Positions 25,391-35,203 are shown, counted from the stretch's first letter. The stretch: 64,000 nucleotides of DNA from Fluviicola sp. (GCA_017983675.1 JAGOAZ010000010.1:1-64000); one strand, 5' to 3'. Program-made: numbers and translations. Notes: generated from the letters alone by a model not told the origin.

Positions 25391-26356
25391 ATGAGTAAAT
25401 TGAACGGAATAGTCCTAGCAATTGCGTTGGGACTGATTTCATTTTTTCTAGCAAATTACACACCTTCCGCTATCAATAGTGTAATTATTGCATTAATTAT
25501 TGGGATAACAATCGGTAATACTTTTCGGATTCACGAAAAATTCAATGCTGGTATTTCGTTCACGAGTAGTAAATTACTCGAACTTTCCATATTATTTTTA
25601 GCGTTTGACATTAATTACTCCAATATTGCGAAACTCGGGGCATTTAGCTTTTTAGCCGTAGCTGTTGTTCTTTTTTCAATCGTAATCATCACTGTTTTCG
25701 TAGCGAAAAAATTCAATTGTCCTGGCTCAACAGGTTGGCTCATTGGTTTTGGTACGGCAATTTGTGGTTCTTCTGCAATCGCAGCCTTAGCTCCTTCAGT
25801 TTCCAAAAACAAAGAAGATGTAGCTGTATCAATGGCAGTTGTCAATTTATATGGTACAATCGGCATGCTATTATTACCAATGATACTTATTCCTCTGCAG
25901 TTATCAACTAATCAGATGGGGTTGTTGTTGGGAGGTTCATTACATTCAATAGGAAATGTAGCAGGTGCAGGGTTTAGTGTTGGAGGAGAAGTGGGAGAAG
26001 CAGCGATTACAATCAAATTAGCACGCGTTGCATTATTAACTCCAGGGTTAATCTTGATGAATTTCTTGATAAACAGAAAAAAGGCGTCATCTTGGAAAGA
26101 TCATTTTAAATTACCTTGGTATTTGATTGGATTTATTGGTATTACCATACTAGGTACATTTATTTCATTTCCAGACGACTTCCTTTCAACTATGGAAACA
26201 ATTGGGAAAGTAGTCTTAACCATTGCAATGGGCGCGATAGGATTGAAAGTAAGCTTTAAAACCTTGCTTCAATCTGGAAGAAAAGGCCTAGGCTTAGGAT
26301 TGTTTCTTTTTGCATTACAAGTTGGACTGCTTTTTATCTTTTCAACGTTTATTTAG
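25391..26356 (+). CDS. YeiH/UPF0324 family putative sulfate exporter
   Basis: 321 residues from ATG 25391. It has about nine to ten membrane helices with conserved GTAICGSSAIAALAP and GGSLHSIGNVAGAGF segments, typical of the YeiH family. Members are proposed to export sulfate or sulfite-related anions, but transport is poorly proven. Its 3' end overlaps the converging LysR gene by 4 bp. Confidence 0.88.
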   Translation: MSKLNGIVLAIALGLISFFLANYTPSAINSVIIALIIGITIGNTFRIHEKFNAGISFTSSKLLELSILFLAFDINYSNIAKLGAFSFLAVAVVLFSIVIITVFVAKKFNCPGSTGWLIGFGTAICGSSAIAALAPSVSKNKEDVAVSMAVVNLYGTIGMLLLPMILIPLQLSTNQMGLLLGGSLHSIGNVAGAGFSVGGEVGEAAITIKLARVALLTPGLILMNFLINRKKASSWKDHFKLPWYLIGFIGITILGTFISFPDDFLSTMETIGKVVLTIAMGAIGLKVSFKTLLQSGRKGLGLGLFLFALQVGLLFIFSTFI

Positions 26357-27267
26357 TACTTTTCGTACCAATCAAACTTCTCTGATATAATCCGCTCTTT
26401 GTTCGCTGCTAGATATTCTAAAAACGCTAACGATACAGGAGTATGTTTCTTGCTTTTCAACCAAATCACACTCCAATTAGTAACGATTGGCAACCCTTTT
26501 GTCGGGATAATTTTCAATTCATTGTTTTGCAATTCATTTTTTAACCCAATCAACGGCATGATGGAAATTCCCAAACCAGCTATCAATGCTTGTTTGACTG
26601 CTTCATTTGATGTTAATGCTATTTTCTTTGTCGCATTATCGTGTTGACTCGCAAAAAACGATTCCATCATTTGACGGGTACCAGATCCGTTTTCGCGAAA
26701 AATCATGGGGTGTTTGAGCATTAACTCCGAAAAGTCATTCTCTTGAATGGAAGAAGAACCAGCAAGATAAAGTTTGTTTTGTAGCAAATCAACTTGATGG
26801 ACTTTTAACGTTTTTGGAATAATCGAAACCAATGCAAAGTCAACCTCATTGTTTTCTAAACTTTCAATTACCTTTCGCTTGTTGGTTACATCCATTACTA
26901 ATTCTATCGCAGGATGCTCTTTCATAAAGTCGCTCAAGAAATAGGGCATGATGTATTTTCCTGTTGAAACCACCGCGAATTTTAATTTACCTGATAATTT
27001 ACCTTTGAATGCAGCGGTTTTGAAATTAATGGCATAAACCTGTTCGATAATTTTTTCAGCAGCTAACGCTATTTCATGTCCGAAATCAGTTACATACAAT
27101 TTTCTACCTGAAATTTCTGTTAAAGGAATATCGAATTGATCTTGAAAATTCTTCAACTGAATAGAAACTGCAGGTTGCGTTAAATTCAACTCGATTGCAG
27201 CTTTTGTAATACTTTGAAATTCAACAACCTTTAAGAATATTTGCAATTGATTTAATGTGTAATTCAT
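26353..27267 (-). CDS. LysR family regulator
   Basis: 304 residues. The N-terminal winged helix (LNQLQIFLKVVEFQSITKAAIELNLTQPAVSIQLKNF) is typical LysR, followed by a substrate-binding domain. The sequence recalls the CysB/CbbR/YeiE group. It converges with the YeiH exporter and diverges from the 27350-29461 set, so it may control either or both. A -7 box TATATTTG lies on the minus strand at 27299-27292. Confidence 0.92.
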   Translation of the reverse strand: MNYTLNQLQIFLKVVEFQSITKAAIELNLTQPAVSIQLKNFQDQFDIPLTEISGRKLYVTDFGHEIALAAEKIIEQVYAINFKTAAFKGKLSGKLKFAVVSTGKYIMPYFLSDFMKEHPAIELVMDVTNKRKVIESLENNEVDFALVSIIPKTLKVHQVDLLQNKLYLAGSSSIQENDFSELMLKHPMIFRENGSGTRQMMESFFASQHDNATKKIALTSNEAVKQALIAGLGISIMPLIGLKNELQNNELKIIPTKGLPIVTNWSVIWLKSKKHTPVSLAFLEYLAANKERIISEKFDWYEKY

Positions 27268-27349
27268 ATAATATTTTTATGCTATTCATTACAAATATAA
27301 ATAAAAATTTATAATTAAAATTTCAGAAATTTGCAAAGAAAAAATTGAA

Positions 27350-27631
27350 ATGAACGAGCAGCATTATTTTAAATTGATTTCAGGTGACTTTACACCAGAG
27401 GAAGCAAAAGATATTTTAACCCACCACTTCACCAATAAAATAAAATTCCATCAAGCAAAGAATTTTAGTTCGGTTGAACGCTTTGGGTCACAAGACAAAA
27501 GTGCAATCAAACGAATACCTGAATTGAATGAATCACTAACTCTCATACAGCAACTGATCGACAATGCTTTGAAAAATAATGAAATAATTTCGATTCAGTC
27601 TGAAGTTTCTATTTCATTTTTGAAAAAATAA
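27350..27631 (+). CDS. hypothetical small protein
   Basis: 93 residues, cytosolic. Helices and a strand near the C-terminus (IISIQSEVSISFLKK); no motif recognised. It is followed after 3 bp by the DUF6671 gene, and then by the bicarbonate transporter, suggesting one operon under the divergent LysR regulator. A small regulator of the transporter is a possibility only by position. Confidence 0.6.
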   Translation: MNEQHYFKLISGDFTPEEAKDILTHHFTNKIKFHQAKNFSSVERFGSQDKSAIKRIPELNESLTLIQQLIDNALKNNEIISIQSEVSISFLKK

Positions 27632-27634
27632 CTC

Positions 27635-28471
27635 ATGTTTCAAGGGCGAAAATTACTTGTAGCTACTAAACATCAAAAAGAACTGATTATTGGTCCTGTT
27701 TTGGAGAAAGTTTTAGGAGTAGGAATTCAATTAGCTCAAAATATCGATACAGATACCTTTGGAACATTTTCTGGAGAAATAAAACGATTGGATGATGCAC
27801 TTTCAACAGCTCGTCAAAAATGTAACGCAGCATTAGCAAACACGCTTTATGATTTAGCAATTGCAAGTGAAGGTTCGTTTGGTACGCATCCCAAATTGTT
27901 TTTTTCGCAAGTCAATGAAGAATTGGTGTTACTAGTCGATAAAAAAAATAACCGCGAGTATTTCGAACGTGTTGTCAGTTTAGCGACCAATTCAAATCAA
28001 GCTGACATTTCAAATGAAGAACAATTGACAGCTTTTGCAAAGCATGCTCAATTCCCTTCACATGCACTCATTTTAAGAAAATCCGTTGCTGATTTCACTG
28101 AAATGTATAAAGGAATAACAGATTGGGACGAACTCATCAAGATTTTTCATCACATAAAAAAGTTTAGCGCAACGGTTTCTGTCGAAACTGATATGCGTTC
28201 CATGTTCAATCCGATGAGACAAGCTGTTATAAAACAAGCTACGGTGCAATTAGCAAAACGTTTGTCTAACGATTGTCCCTCGTGTAATTCACCTGGATTT
28301 GGAGTTGTTTCAAATGTGTCTGGTTTACCATGTAAAGCATGTGGTTTGCCTACAAACGGAACGTTAAAAAAAGTAGTCACATGTACCTTTTGTAGTTACA
28401 AATCGGAAATTCATTTCCCGAATAATAAAATGCATGAAGACCCAATGTATTGTAATTTCTGTAATCCTTAA
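27635..28471 (+). CDS. DUF6671 zinc-ribbon protein
   Basis: 278 residues. The N-terminus (GRKLLVATKHQKELIIGPVLEKVLG) and C-terminal Cys pairs CPSC, CKAC, CTFC and CNFC match my memory of DUF6671, with two zinc ribbons at about 204-277. Function unknown. It lies between a small gene and the SbtA-type transporter. Confidence 0.75.
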   Translation: MFQGRKLLVATKHQKELIIGPVLEKVLGVGIQLAQNIDTDTFGTFSGEIKRLDDALSTARQKCNAALANTLYDLAIASEGSFGTHPKLFFSQVNEELVLLVDKKNNREYFERVVSLATNSNQADISNEEQLTAFAKHAQFPSHALILRKSVADFTEMYKGITDWDELIKIFHHIKKFSATVSVETDMRSMFNPMRQAVIKQATVQLAKRLSNDCPSCNSPGFGVVSNVSGLPCKACGLPTNGTLKKVVTCTFCSYKSEIHFPNNKMHEDPMYCNFCNP

Positions 28472-28492
28472 AATTTTATTAATAAAACAACA

Positions 28493-29461
28493 ATGAATTA
28501 TAACGTACTAATTGAAAACATTACCAATCCAGCTCTTTTATTTTTTGTACTGGGAATTGTGGCGGTTTATTTAAAAAGTGACTTAATGATTCCTGAAAAC
28601 TCTTCTAAGTTCATTTCATTATACTTGTTATTTGCAATTGGATTTAAAGGTGGGCAAGAATTAGCACACGAAACATTTAACACTGAAATTGCATGGTCCA
28701 TGTTGTTTGGAATTGCCTTATCGTTTTTAGTTCCATTGTATACCTTTTTCATTTTACGAACAAGGTTGTCTGTTTATGATGCAGGGGCTATTGCTGCGGC
28801 ATATGGATCGGTGAGTGCAGTTACTTTTGTAACAGCAGTATCTTATTTAGAGGCACATCAATTAAACTTAAACGGTCACATGGTTGCCATTATGGCTTTA
28901 ATGGAATCACCAGCAATCATTATTGGTTTGATTTTAATTTCAAGATTCAATAAAGAAGAAAGTGAAACAATCAGTAAGCGCAGTGTTTTGCGGCATTCGT
29001 TAACCAATGGAAGTGTTTTATTGATTTTAGGAAGTTTGCTCATTGGTTTTATTGCAGACACGAAACAAGCAGAAGGAATCAAACCTTTTACCAATGATTT
29101 ATTCAAAGGGTTTTTAGCGATTTTCTTATTGGATATGGGGATTAGTAGTGGTAAAAAAATGAAAGCATTCTTTTCTTTCGGTTGGTTTCCATTCTTATTT
29201 GCTTTCATTATTCCACTTGTAAATGGTTGTATCACAGCATATATCAGTGGCTATGTTACACCTGACATTTCGAATCGCTTTATATTTGCAGTGCTAGCAG
29301 CAAGTGCTTCCTATATTGCTGTTCCTGCAGCAATGAAAATATCTGCTCCAAAAGCAAATGCTGGATTGTTTTTACCGATGGCATTAGCTGTCACCTTTCC
29401 TGTTAATATAACAATTGGTATTCCATTATATTTTGCAATAATACAGGGTTCGATTACTTAG
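28493..29461 (+). CDS. sbtA: sodium-dependent bicarbonate transporter, SbtA-like
   Basis: 322 residues, about ten membrane helices. NPALLFFVLGIVAVYLKSDL at the start and FKGGQELA in helix 2-3 are typical of the SbtA family of Na+/HCO3- symporters. Starts 21 bp after the DUF6671 gene. In heterotrophs it would feed anaplerotic carboxylation. No neighbouring SbtB-type PII protein is seen. Confidence 0.85.
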   Translation: MNYNVLIENITNPALLFFVLGIVAVYLKSDLMIPENSSKFISLYLLFAIGFKGGQELAHETFNTEIAWSMLFGIALSFLVPLYTFFILRTRLSVYDAGAIAAAYGSVSAVTFVTAVSYLEAHQLNLNGHMVAIMALMESPAIIIGLILISRFNKEESETISKRSVLRHSLTNGSVLLILGSLLIGFIADTKQAEGIKPFTNDLFKGFLAIFLLDMGISSGKKMKAFFSFGWFPFLFAFIIPLVNGCITAYISGYVTPDISNRFIFAVLAASASYIAVPAAMKISAPKANAGLFLPMALAVTFPVNITIGIPLYFAIIQGSIT

Positions 29462-29530
29462 AAAACATCCGTCTTATTTAATGAAAACATTCAAATTGTC
29501 TAAAACCTGTTGATAAACATTTGTCATTGT

Positions 29531-29562
29531 TTTGTAATAAATCAATTAATTACTTAACTTTA
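29531..29562 (+). promoter_or_regulatory. promoter of the TPR-ComA-WD40-M50-Smr run
   Basis: TTTG (29531-29534), a 20-bp spacer and TAACTTTA (29555-29562), one base off the consensus, lie 18 bp before the ATG at 29581. Confidence 0.5.
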
Positions 29563-29580
29563 TTTTTCAAAACAAACACT

Positions 29581-30975
29581 ATGTTAGATTGGGAAGAAGA
29601 AGCACCAGACAGTCACTTGCATGAGGATTTAGACCGCTTCGAATCTCAATTGGCAGCAAATGCCATCGGGTTTTTTGATAGCGATCGATTAGAAGCAATT
29701 GTTGACCATTATATCATGTCTGGCAATTATTCAAAAGGAGAAGTTGCTGCTGATGTAGGTATTCAGCAATTTCCATTTCATTCGTTGTTCAAACTCAGAA
29801 AAGCGCAAGCAATGTCTGGTTTGGGTAAATTGAAAGAGGGATTGATGTTGCTGGAAGAAATCAATCAATTAGAAAGTATTGCGATGGAATTAATGCTGAC
29901 AAAGGCATCGATTTTTAGTCAATTACGTGATTCCAAAAGAGCGGTCAAGTATTTCAAAGAAGCACTTGAATTAGCCGAGGACGAAGATAAAGATGAGATT
30001 TACCTTGATTTAGCGGGCGAATTAGAACAACTGAAAGATTTTAAAGGAGCGGTAGCTGTGCTTGAAGAAGCAATGCGACTCAATCCGAAAAACGAAGGTG
30101 CTTTGTACGAGTTAGCTTATTGTTTGGATCATTTAGGTAATTATCAATTAGCTGTTGATTCCTACACCAATTTTATTAACGATAATCCGTATTCATTTAC
30201 TGCATGGTATAATCTTGGAAACACGTATTCGAAGGCAGATAAGTTTTCTGATGCTAGCGTTGCTTACGAATATTGCGTTGCAATCAATGAACGTTTTTCT
30301 CCCGCTTATTTTAATTTGGGAAATGCGCAATTGACATTAGAGCAATACAACGAGGCAATTGAATCGTTTTTAAAATGCATCGAAATTGATGGTGATGATC
30401 CATTGACATATTGTTATTTAGGTGAAGCGTACGAGCAATTGGAGCAATTAGAAGTTTCTTGGGATTATTACCAAAAAAGTTTGAGTATCGCACCAAATTT
30501 AGGCGAAGCATGGCTTGGCTTAGGAATCGTTAAAGATTTGCAAGGCAAACCAAAAGAAAGCTTGCATTATATTGAACGAGCAATTGAATTAGAACCGAAT
30601 TTAGATGGTTATTATCATGTTTATGCTGGTGCTTTGGAAAATGCTGAAATGTTCGATGCTGCCGAAAATGCTTATTTAACTTGCCTGGAAATCGAACCTG
30701 CTAATGAAGATGCATTTTTTGATTATGTTGATTTCTTGTTAGAACACCGACTAGGGGAAGCACGAACGTATGTTGAAAATTACTTATTGAAAACAAAGTT
30801 ATTTTTCGCGATTTTGCCAATTGTATTTATGAATTACCGCGTCGGACGAATGGATGAAGCGAAAATTATCCTAGTTGAATGTTTGGCAAAAGACCCTGTA
30901 AAAACGAAAGATTTATTTGTTCGTTATCCAGAGTTGATGAATGTCCCAGAATTCGTATCTTTGACCCAATCATAA
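29581..30975 (+). CDS. TPR repeat protein
   Basis: 464 residues from ATG 29581. About nine to ten tetratricopeptide repeats cover residues 60-430, each with the A.Y.LG....G...EA...Y..A pattern (for example AWYNLGNTYSKADKFSDASVAYEYC and AYFNLGNAQLTLEQYNEAIESF). No signal peptide, so a cytosolic scaffold. First gene of five in the same direction. Confidence 0.88.
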   Translation: MLDWEEEAPDSHLHEDLDRFESQLAANAIGFFDSDRLEAIVDHYIMSGNYSKGEVAADVGIQQFPFHSLFKLRKAQAMSGLGKLKEGLMLLEEINQLESIAMELMLTKASIFSQLRDSKRAVKYFKEALELAEDEDKDEIYLDLAGELEQLKDFKGAVAVLEEAMRLNPKNEGALYELAYCLDHLGNYQLAVDSYTNFINDNPYSFTAWYNLGNTYSKADKFSDASVAYEYCVAINERFSPAYFNLGNAQLTLEQYNEAIESFLKCIEIDGDDPLTYCYLGEAYEQLEQLEVSWDYYQKSLSIAPNLGEAWLGLGIVKDLQGKPKESLHYIERAIELEPNLDGYYHVYAGALENAEMFDAAENAYLTCLEIEPANEDAFFDYVDFLLEHRLGEARTYVENYLLKTKLFFAILPIVFMNYRVGRMDEAKIILVECLAKDPVKTKDLFVRYPELMNVPEFVSLTQS

Positions 30976-31019
30976 TCGAAAAGAAACACCCCAAATTTTT
31001 AATTTGAAGCTTGTATAAA

Positions 31020-31835
31020 ATGAATTTTGATTTACCGTTTATTCCCGAAAGAACACAACAACCAAGAAATCATGGTGTTACCATGATGATGGACAAAGGG
31101 CTCAGCTTGACTGAAGCAGCAAATTTTGTGGAAGGAAACGCTCACTTAACCGATATCGTAAAGTTTGGATTTGGTACTGCATTTGTTACCAAAGACCTTG
31201 AAAAGAAATTGGATTTATACCGCGAAGCAAACTTGAGACCTTATTTTGGTGGAACTTTGTTTGAAGCATTCCATGCACGTGGAAAATTCGAAGACTATTT
31301 GCGTTTATTGGATAAATACAAAATGGACTTAGCTGAAATTTCAGATGGTTCAATCATTATCAATCACGATGAGAAATTAGAATTGATCAGAAAAATGGCG
31401 CAAAACCGCGTTGTCCTATCTGAAGTAGGCTCGAAAGACTCGGGTATTTTAATCAGTCCAAGTCGTTGGATAAAAATGATGAGCTCTGAATTACAAGCTG
31501 GCTCTTGGAAAGTCATTGCTGAAGGAAGAGAAGCAGGTAATGTAGGTGTTTTCCGTCCAAATGGAACAGCACACACCATGTTGATTAATAAAATCATTGC
31601 GAAAATAAATCCAGAGGATATTTTGTGGGAAGCACCACAGAAAAATCAACAAGTATGGTTCGTGAAATTATTCGGAGCAAATGTAAACCTTGGAAACATC
31701 GCTCCAAACGAAGTTATTCCTTTGGAATGTTTACGCTTGGGATTAAGAGGGGATACCTTCTTCGATTTTTTACCAGCTGATTATGCAGAACGATTGAAAC
31801 AAGTTGATTCTGACGATCCAGAGGATGATGAATAA
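31020..31835 (+). CDS. phosphosulfolactate synthase (ComA-like)
   Basis: 271 residues from ATG 31020; a TTG three codons earlier is possible. The barrel fold carries DIVKFGFGTAF, RPYFGGTLFEAF, ISDGSIII, VLSEVGSKDSG and VIAEGREAGNVG, matching the ComA family that adds sulfite to phosphoenolpyruvate. In Bacteroidota it may serve sulfolactate or sulfonolipid-related chemistry rather than coenzyme M. Confidence 0.85.
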   Translation: MNFDLPFIPERTQQPRNHGVTMMMDKGLSLTEAANFVEGNAHLTDIVKFGFGTAFVTKDLEKKLDLYREANLRPYFGGTLFEAFHARGKFEDYLRLLDKYKMDLAEISDGSIIINHDEKLELIRKMAQNRVVLSEVGSKDSGILISPSRWIKMMSSELQAGSWKVIAEGREAGNVGVFRPNGTAHTMLINKIIAKINPEDILWEAPQKNQQVWFVKLFGANVNLGNIAPNEVIPLECLRLGLRGDTFFDFLPADYAERLKQVDSDDPEDDE

Positions 31836-31842
31836 CTAAATA

Positions 31843-32715
31843 ATGCTACAATCTCGTCTTGTTTCTCAAGGACATCAAGGACCAATTTATGCAGTTGATA
31901 TCAATCAGTCGTGGATATACACCACAGCTGGCGATCGTTTTATTGCTCGTTGGAATGTAGCAACTGGTGAACAAGATAAATTCAGTATTCAATTAGAGAA
32001 ACCAGCGTATTGCATTACTTTTTTTAACCAATTTTTGTTTGTTGGTTGTACGAATGGAGCTGTAATTTGTATTGATGTTTTATCTAAAAAGTTATTGTGG
32101 GAAACAAATCTTTTCGGACATTCGATATTCTCCTTGATTTATCACGAGCTAAGCAAACTGCTTTTTGTAGGTGATGGTGAAAGTAATCTTTACGCACTTG
32201 GAGAAACAGGTGTTAAAAAAGTAGCTTTTAATTTAGCGGCTGGAAAAATACGATCGCTAACAGTTGCAGCAAATAAACTCTTTGCTGGATGCCAAGACGG
32301 GAAAATTCGAGTGTTTGATAGTGAAACTTTGAATGAAATTGCTGATATTGTAGCACACAAAGGAAGTGTAAACTCCTTGTTGTATAACGAAGTTGCTAAT
32401 CAACTTTATTCTGGTGGAACTGACGGTCATATTTCAATAATCGATTGCACCAATTATCAACGAGTAAAAACAATTCCAGCCCATTATCAAACGGTCTATG
32501 ACTTGAAGCTGTTCAATGATAAATTATTATCCTCATCCCTCGATAAATCAATCAAAATCTGGTCAATGGAACCATTAACAGTTGATCAAAAATTAACAGC
32601 ACAACAAAAAGGACATTCCAAATCAGTGAACAAACTTGCAGTGATTAATGACAATTCTTTTGTTTCAGTAGGTGATGATAAACGATTGATTTTTTGGGAT
32701 TTAAAAACAATTTAA
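31843..32715 (+). CDS. WD40 repeat protein
   Basis: 290 residues with about six to seven beta-propeller blades: QGHQGPIYAVDINQSWIYTTAGDRFIARWN at the start and SKSVNKLAVINDNSFVSVGDDKRLIFWDLK at the end are typical closing blades. No catalytic motif, so a protein-binding platform. It begins 7 bp after the ComA gene. Confidence 0.88.
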   Translation: MLQSRLVSQGHQGPIYAVDINQSWIYTTAGDRFIARWNVATGEQDKFSIQLEKPAYCITFFNQFLFVGCTNGAVICIDVLSKKLLWETNLFGHSIFSLIYHELSKLLFVGDGESNLYALGETGVKKVAFNLAAGKIRSLTVAANKLFAGCQDGKIRVFDSETLNEIADIVAHKGSVNSLLYNEVANQLYSGGTDGHISIIDCTNYQRVKTIPAHYQTVYDLKLFNDKLLSSSLDKSIKIWSMEPLTVDQKLTAQQKGHSKSVNKLAVINDNSFVSVGDDKRLIFWDLKTI

Positions 32716-32725
32716 TAAAATTATA

Positions 32726-33664
32726 ATGAGCGATTATTCTGAATCTTTCTACCAAGAAAAACCAATCATTCAAAAAGAAGAACCGCGTTCATCTGGAAAA
32801 TCAACGCTCGTATCCCTTGTGATTTTCGCATTATCTCTTTTGCTGTTTTTCGGTAACGAATACCGATTCATGCTTGAATTAATCGCTGTCCTTTTCATAC
32901 ATGAATTAGGACATTTTATAACGATGAAAAGTTTTAAATATGAAGGTGTTCGCATGTTGTTTGTTCCATTGATGGGTGGATTTGTTCAAGGCGATAAAGA
33001 ACAGTTGTCACAACGAGAAAGTTTATTAGTAGCCTTTTCAGGTCCAATTCCTGGAATTATCATCGGAACAACTCTTTGGGTCTTAGGCACAAACTGGAAT
33101 AGTGCTTGGATGCTCGAAAGTGCTTATTTGTTCTTCTTTTTGAATGTGAGTAATTTATTGCCGCTACAGCCGTTGGATGGCGGTCGCGTTTTTAAAAGCT
33201 TGTTCATTGAAAAATTTGAGTTCATTCAAATTGGTTTCACCTTTGTTTCATCATTAGTTTTGATTGGAATTGGTTTCTATTTTGAACTTTACATCTTAAT
33301 GCTTTTTGGGTTTGTCATGGGGGTAACTGTTCGTAACATGCACAGAAAATACTTGATCCACCAAGCTCTACTTGAGGAAAACGTAAATTACAAAGTTTCG
33401 TATGACGGGTTGACCAATAAAGATTATGCTGCAATCAAAAAAGAAGTGTTGAATTATTCACCGACCATTAAAAAATTCGCAGATATCGCAAGCGATGATG
33501 ATACGAGTGATTTCGATCAAATCGTTGCAAAAGAGGTAAAGAATAACTTGATTCAACCAATAACAATGGATATGGGTGTTTTTGCAAAGTTTGTAGCGCT
33601 ACTTTTATGGTTAACGGCACTTATTGGTCCAATTTTATTAATGACACTCTCTTCAATTGCTTAA
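32726..33664 (+). CDS. site-2 protease family (M50) membrane protein
   Basis: 312 residues. HELGH at 59-63 gives the zinc site and LQPLDGG at about 145-151 the second motif; there are about six membrane helices, with a cytoplasmic insert of about 100 residues and a last helix. Such proteases cut within membranes, but some of these truncated family members may act otherwise. It overlaps the frame of the next gene slightly. Confidence 0.88.
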   Translation: MSDYSESFYQEKPIIQKEEPRSSGKSTLVSLVIFALSLLLFFGNEYRFMLELIAVLFIHELGHFITMKSFKYEGVRMLFVPLMGGFVQGDKEQLSQRESLLVAFSGPIPGIIIGTTLWVLGTNWNSAWMLESAYLFFFLNVSNLLPLQPLDGGRVFKSLFIEKFEFIQIGFTFVSSLVLIGIGFYFELYILMLFGFVMGVTVRNMHRKYLIHQALLEENVNYKVSYDGLTNKDYAAIKKEVLNYSPTIKKFADIASDDDTSDFDQIVAKEVKNNLIQPITMDMGVFAKFVALLLWLTALIGPILLMTLSSIA

Positions 33665-33665
33665 C

Positions 33666-34205
33666 ATGAAATTTCAAGTTGGACAAAAAGTCGCGTATTT
33701 ACGTGAACCAGGTTACGGAAAAATTCTTGAACTGAAGGATCAACAAGCACGCGTTGAAGATGAACATGGCTTTGACCGTTGGTTACCTTTAAATTCACTT
33801 GTTTATATTCATTCAGAAGTTTACAAAGACGAAGAAATTGTCATTGAAAAATCGGATTTAGAAAAAGAAACCATCTACCGCGAATTTCAAGAAAAGACAG
33901 GTCAAAAAAAACCAGCTACCGTTTGGGAAATTGATTTACATATCGAAGAATTATTAGAATCTACACGTGGTATGTCGAATACGGAGATTTTATTAAAACA
34001 AATGAAAGAATTCCGATCGACCTTTAAAAAAGCAAAACAAAAGCATATTAATAAGTTGATTGTTATTCATGGAGTTGGGGAAGGTGTTTTAAAGAATGAA
34101 ATCAGAACGTATCTATCTCAGCAAGATCAAATTGAAGTCTACGACGCAGATTATTCAGAATATGGAAAAGGAGCAACTGCTGTGGAATTTCACCCGAATT
34201 GGTAA
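33666..34205 (+). CDS. Smr domain protein
   Basis: 179 residues from ATG 33666. Residues 1-60 form an SH3-like strand domain (VGQKVAYLREPGYGKILEL). The C-terminal half is an Smr domain: EIDLHIEELLE near residue 101 and a LIVIHGVGEGVLKNEIRTYL segment, the usual nucleic-acid nicking signature. This is the DUF2027-Smr type common in Bacteroidota, not MutS2 itself. Confidence 0.85.
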   Translation: MKFQVGQKVAYLREPGYGKILELKDQQARVEDEHGFDRWLPLNSLVYIHSEVYKDEEIVIEKSDLEKETIYREFQEKTGQKKPATVWEIDLHIEELLESTRGMSNTEILLKQMKEFRSTFKKAKQKHINKLIVIHGVGEGVLKNEIRTYLSQQDQIEVYDADYSEYGKGATAVEFHPNW

Positions 34206-34207
34206 TG

Positions 34208-34702
34208 TTAAATCGGCAAAACCATTTCGTAGTCATCCATAACAAAGCCATTACCAATGTCTAAAACAACTTCTTTATCGATTTCAAATCCGCATTTCAA
34301 ATAAAATTGAACAGCAGGATTTTGCTTGTTGACATTGAGATGTAATAAAGAAGATTGGAGTTTTTTTGCTTCAGAAATAATAAAAGATAACAACAATTTG
34401 CCACACCCTAAACCTTGTTTATCTGGCAAAACATACAATTTATGGATGCGTGTAACTGCTTGATTGTTATAACCATACTCAATCCCACTAAAACCTATAA
34501 TTTGATTATTTTCCAATAAAACAATGAAATCTTGTTTGGAGTCTTTAATTGCATTTGAAATCGTTGTTTTATCATACATCCAATTCAACATGAAATCAAT
34601 TTGTTCTGAGGAAATTATCGAGGAATAAGTAACTGGCCAAGTGATTTCAGCAATTTCTCGAATCCGTGCGACATCGTCAAGCGTTGCAAAGCGAACTTCC
34701 AT
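34208..34702 (-). CDS. GNAT family N-acetyltransferase
   Basis: 164 residues from ATG 34702, not the frame start at 34750 which overlaps its neighbour. MEVRFATLDDVARIREIAEITW is a typical GNAT start; the acetyl-CoA loop is VLPDKQGLGCGKLLLSF, and NPAVQFYLKCGFE is motif B. It lies 2 bp after the upstream gene on the minus strand. Confidence 0.88.
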   Translation of the reverse strand: MEVRFATLDDVARIREIAEITWPVTYSSIISSEQIDFMLNWMYDKTTISNAIKDSKQDFIVLLENNQIIGFSGIEYGYNNQAVTRIHKLYVLPDKQGLGCGKLLLSFIISEAKKLQSSLLHLNVNKQNPAVQFYLKCGFEIDKEVVLDIGNGFVMDDYEMVLPI

Positions 34703-34703
34703 G

Positions 34704-35201
34704 TTAATAATCTTTTCCAAATGAATACATGTCGTTGTGATTGAACTCAATTTGATCCTTGAGTTTTTTTATCGTACGTGCAAGTAAGAAAAGCGTTGGA
34801 TCAGCATTTGCTTTTAACCATCCAAAACTGGTCATTTCCCCATCAGCGGCGCAACTCACATGATACAACAATTCAAATCCATGCATTTGCAACCAGCGTT
34901 GTGCATTTGCATTTCCTTCTGACGAATTAACGAACGCTAACAAATGAGCGTAACCATTCTTCATCAACCAATCACGCGCTTCGTTTTTCAGTAAAAGTGC
35001 TTGTGTTGTGTGAAACAATTCTGGATAGTCATTTTCGTATAAAAAAAGTGCTAGTTCGTTGTTTCCTTCAATCGCTTTGATCCAAGCTAATAAAATTTTA
35101 GGTGGATAATTCAAGGAAGCGAATTCGCTGTTAATTGGTTGTACAGTACTCACTTTTTCTTGAAGCGATTCTTTTCCAAATATTTTTTTAATCCAACTCA
35201 T
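34704..35201 (-). CDS. hypothetical protein
   Basis: 165 residues, cytosolic, helical, with repeated blocks such as ALFLYENDYPELFHTTQALLL and WLMKNGYAHLLAFV that look like short helical repeats. No family recognised. It lies 2 bp after the SpmAB-type membrane gene and just before the acetyltransferase. Confidence 0.65.
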   Translation of the reverse strand: MSWIKKIFGKESLQEKVSTVQPINSEFASLNYPPKILLAWIKAIEGNNELALFLYENDYPELFHTTQALLLKNEARDWLMKNGYAHLLAFVNSSEGNANAQRWLQMHGFELLYHVSCAADGEMTSFGWLKANADPTLFLLARTIKKLKDQIEFNHNDMYSFGKDY

Positions 35202-35203
35202 GG

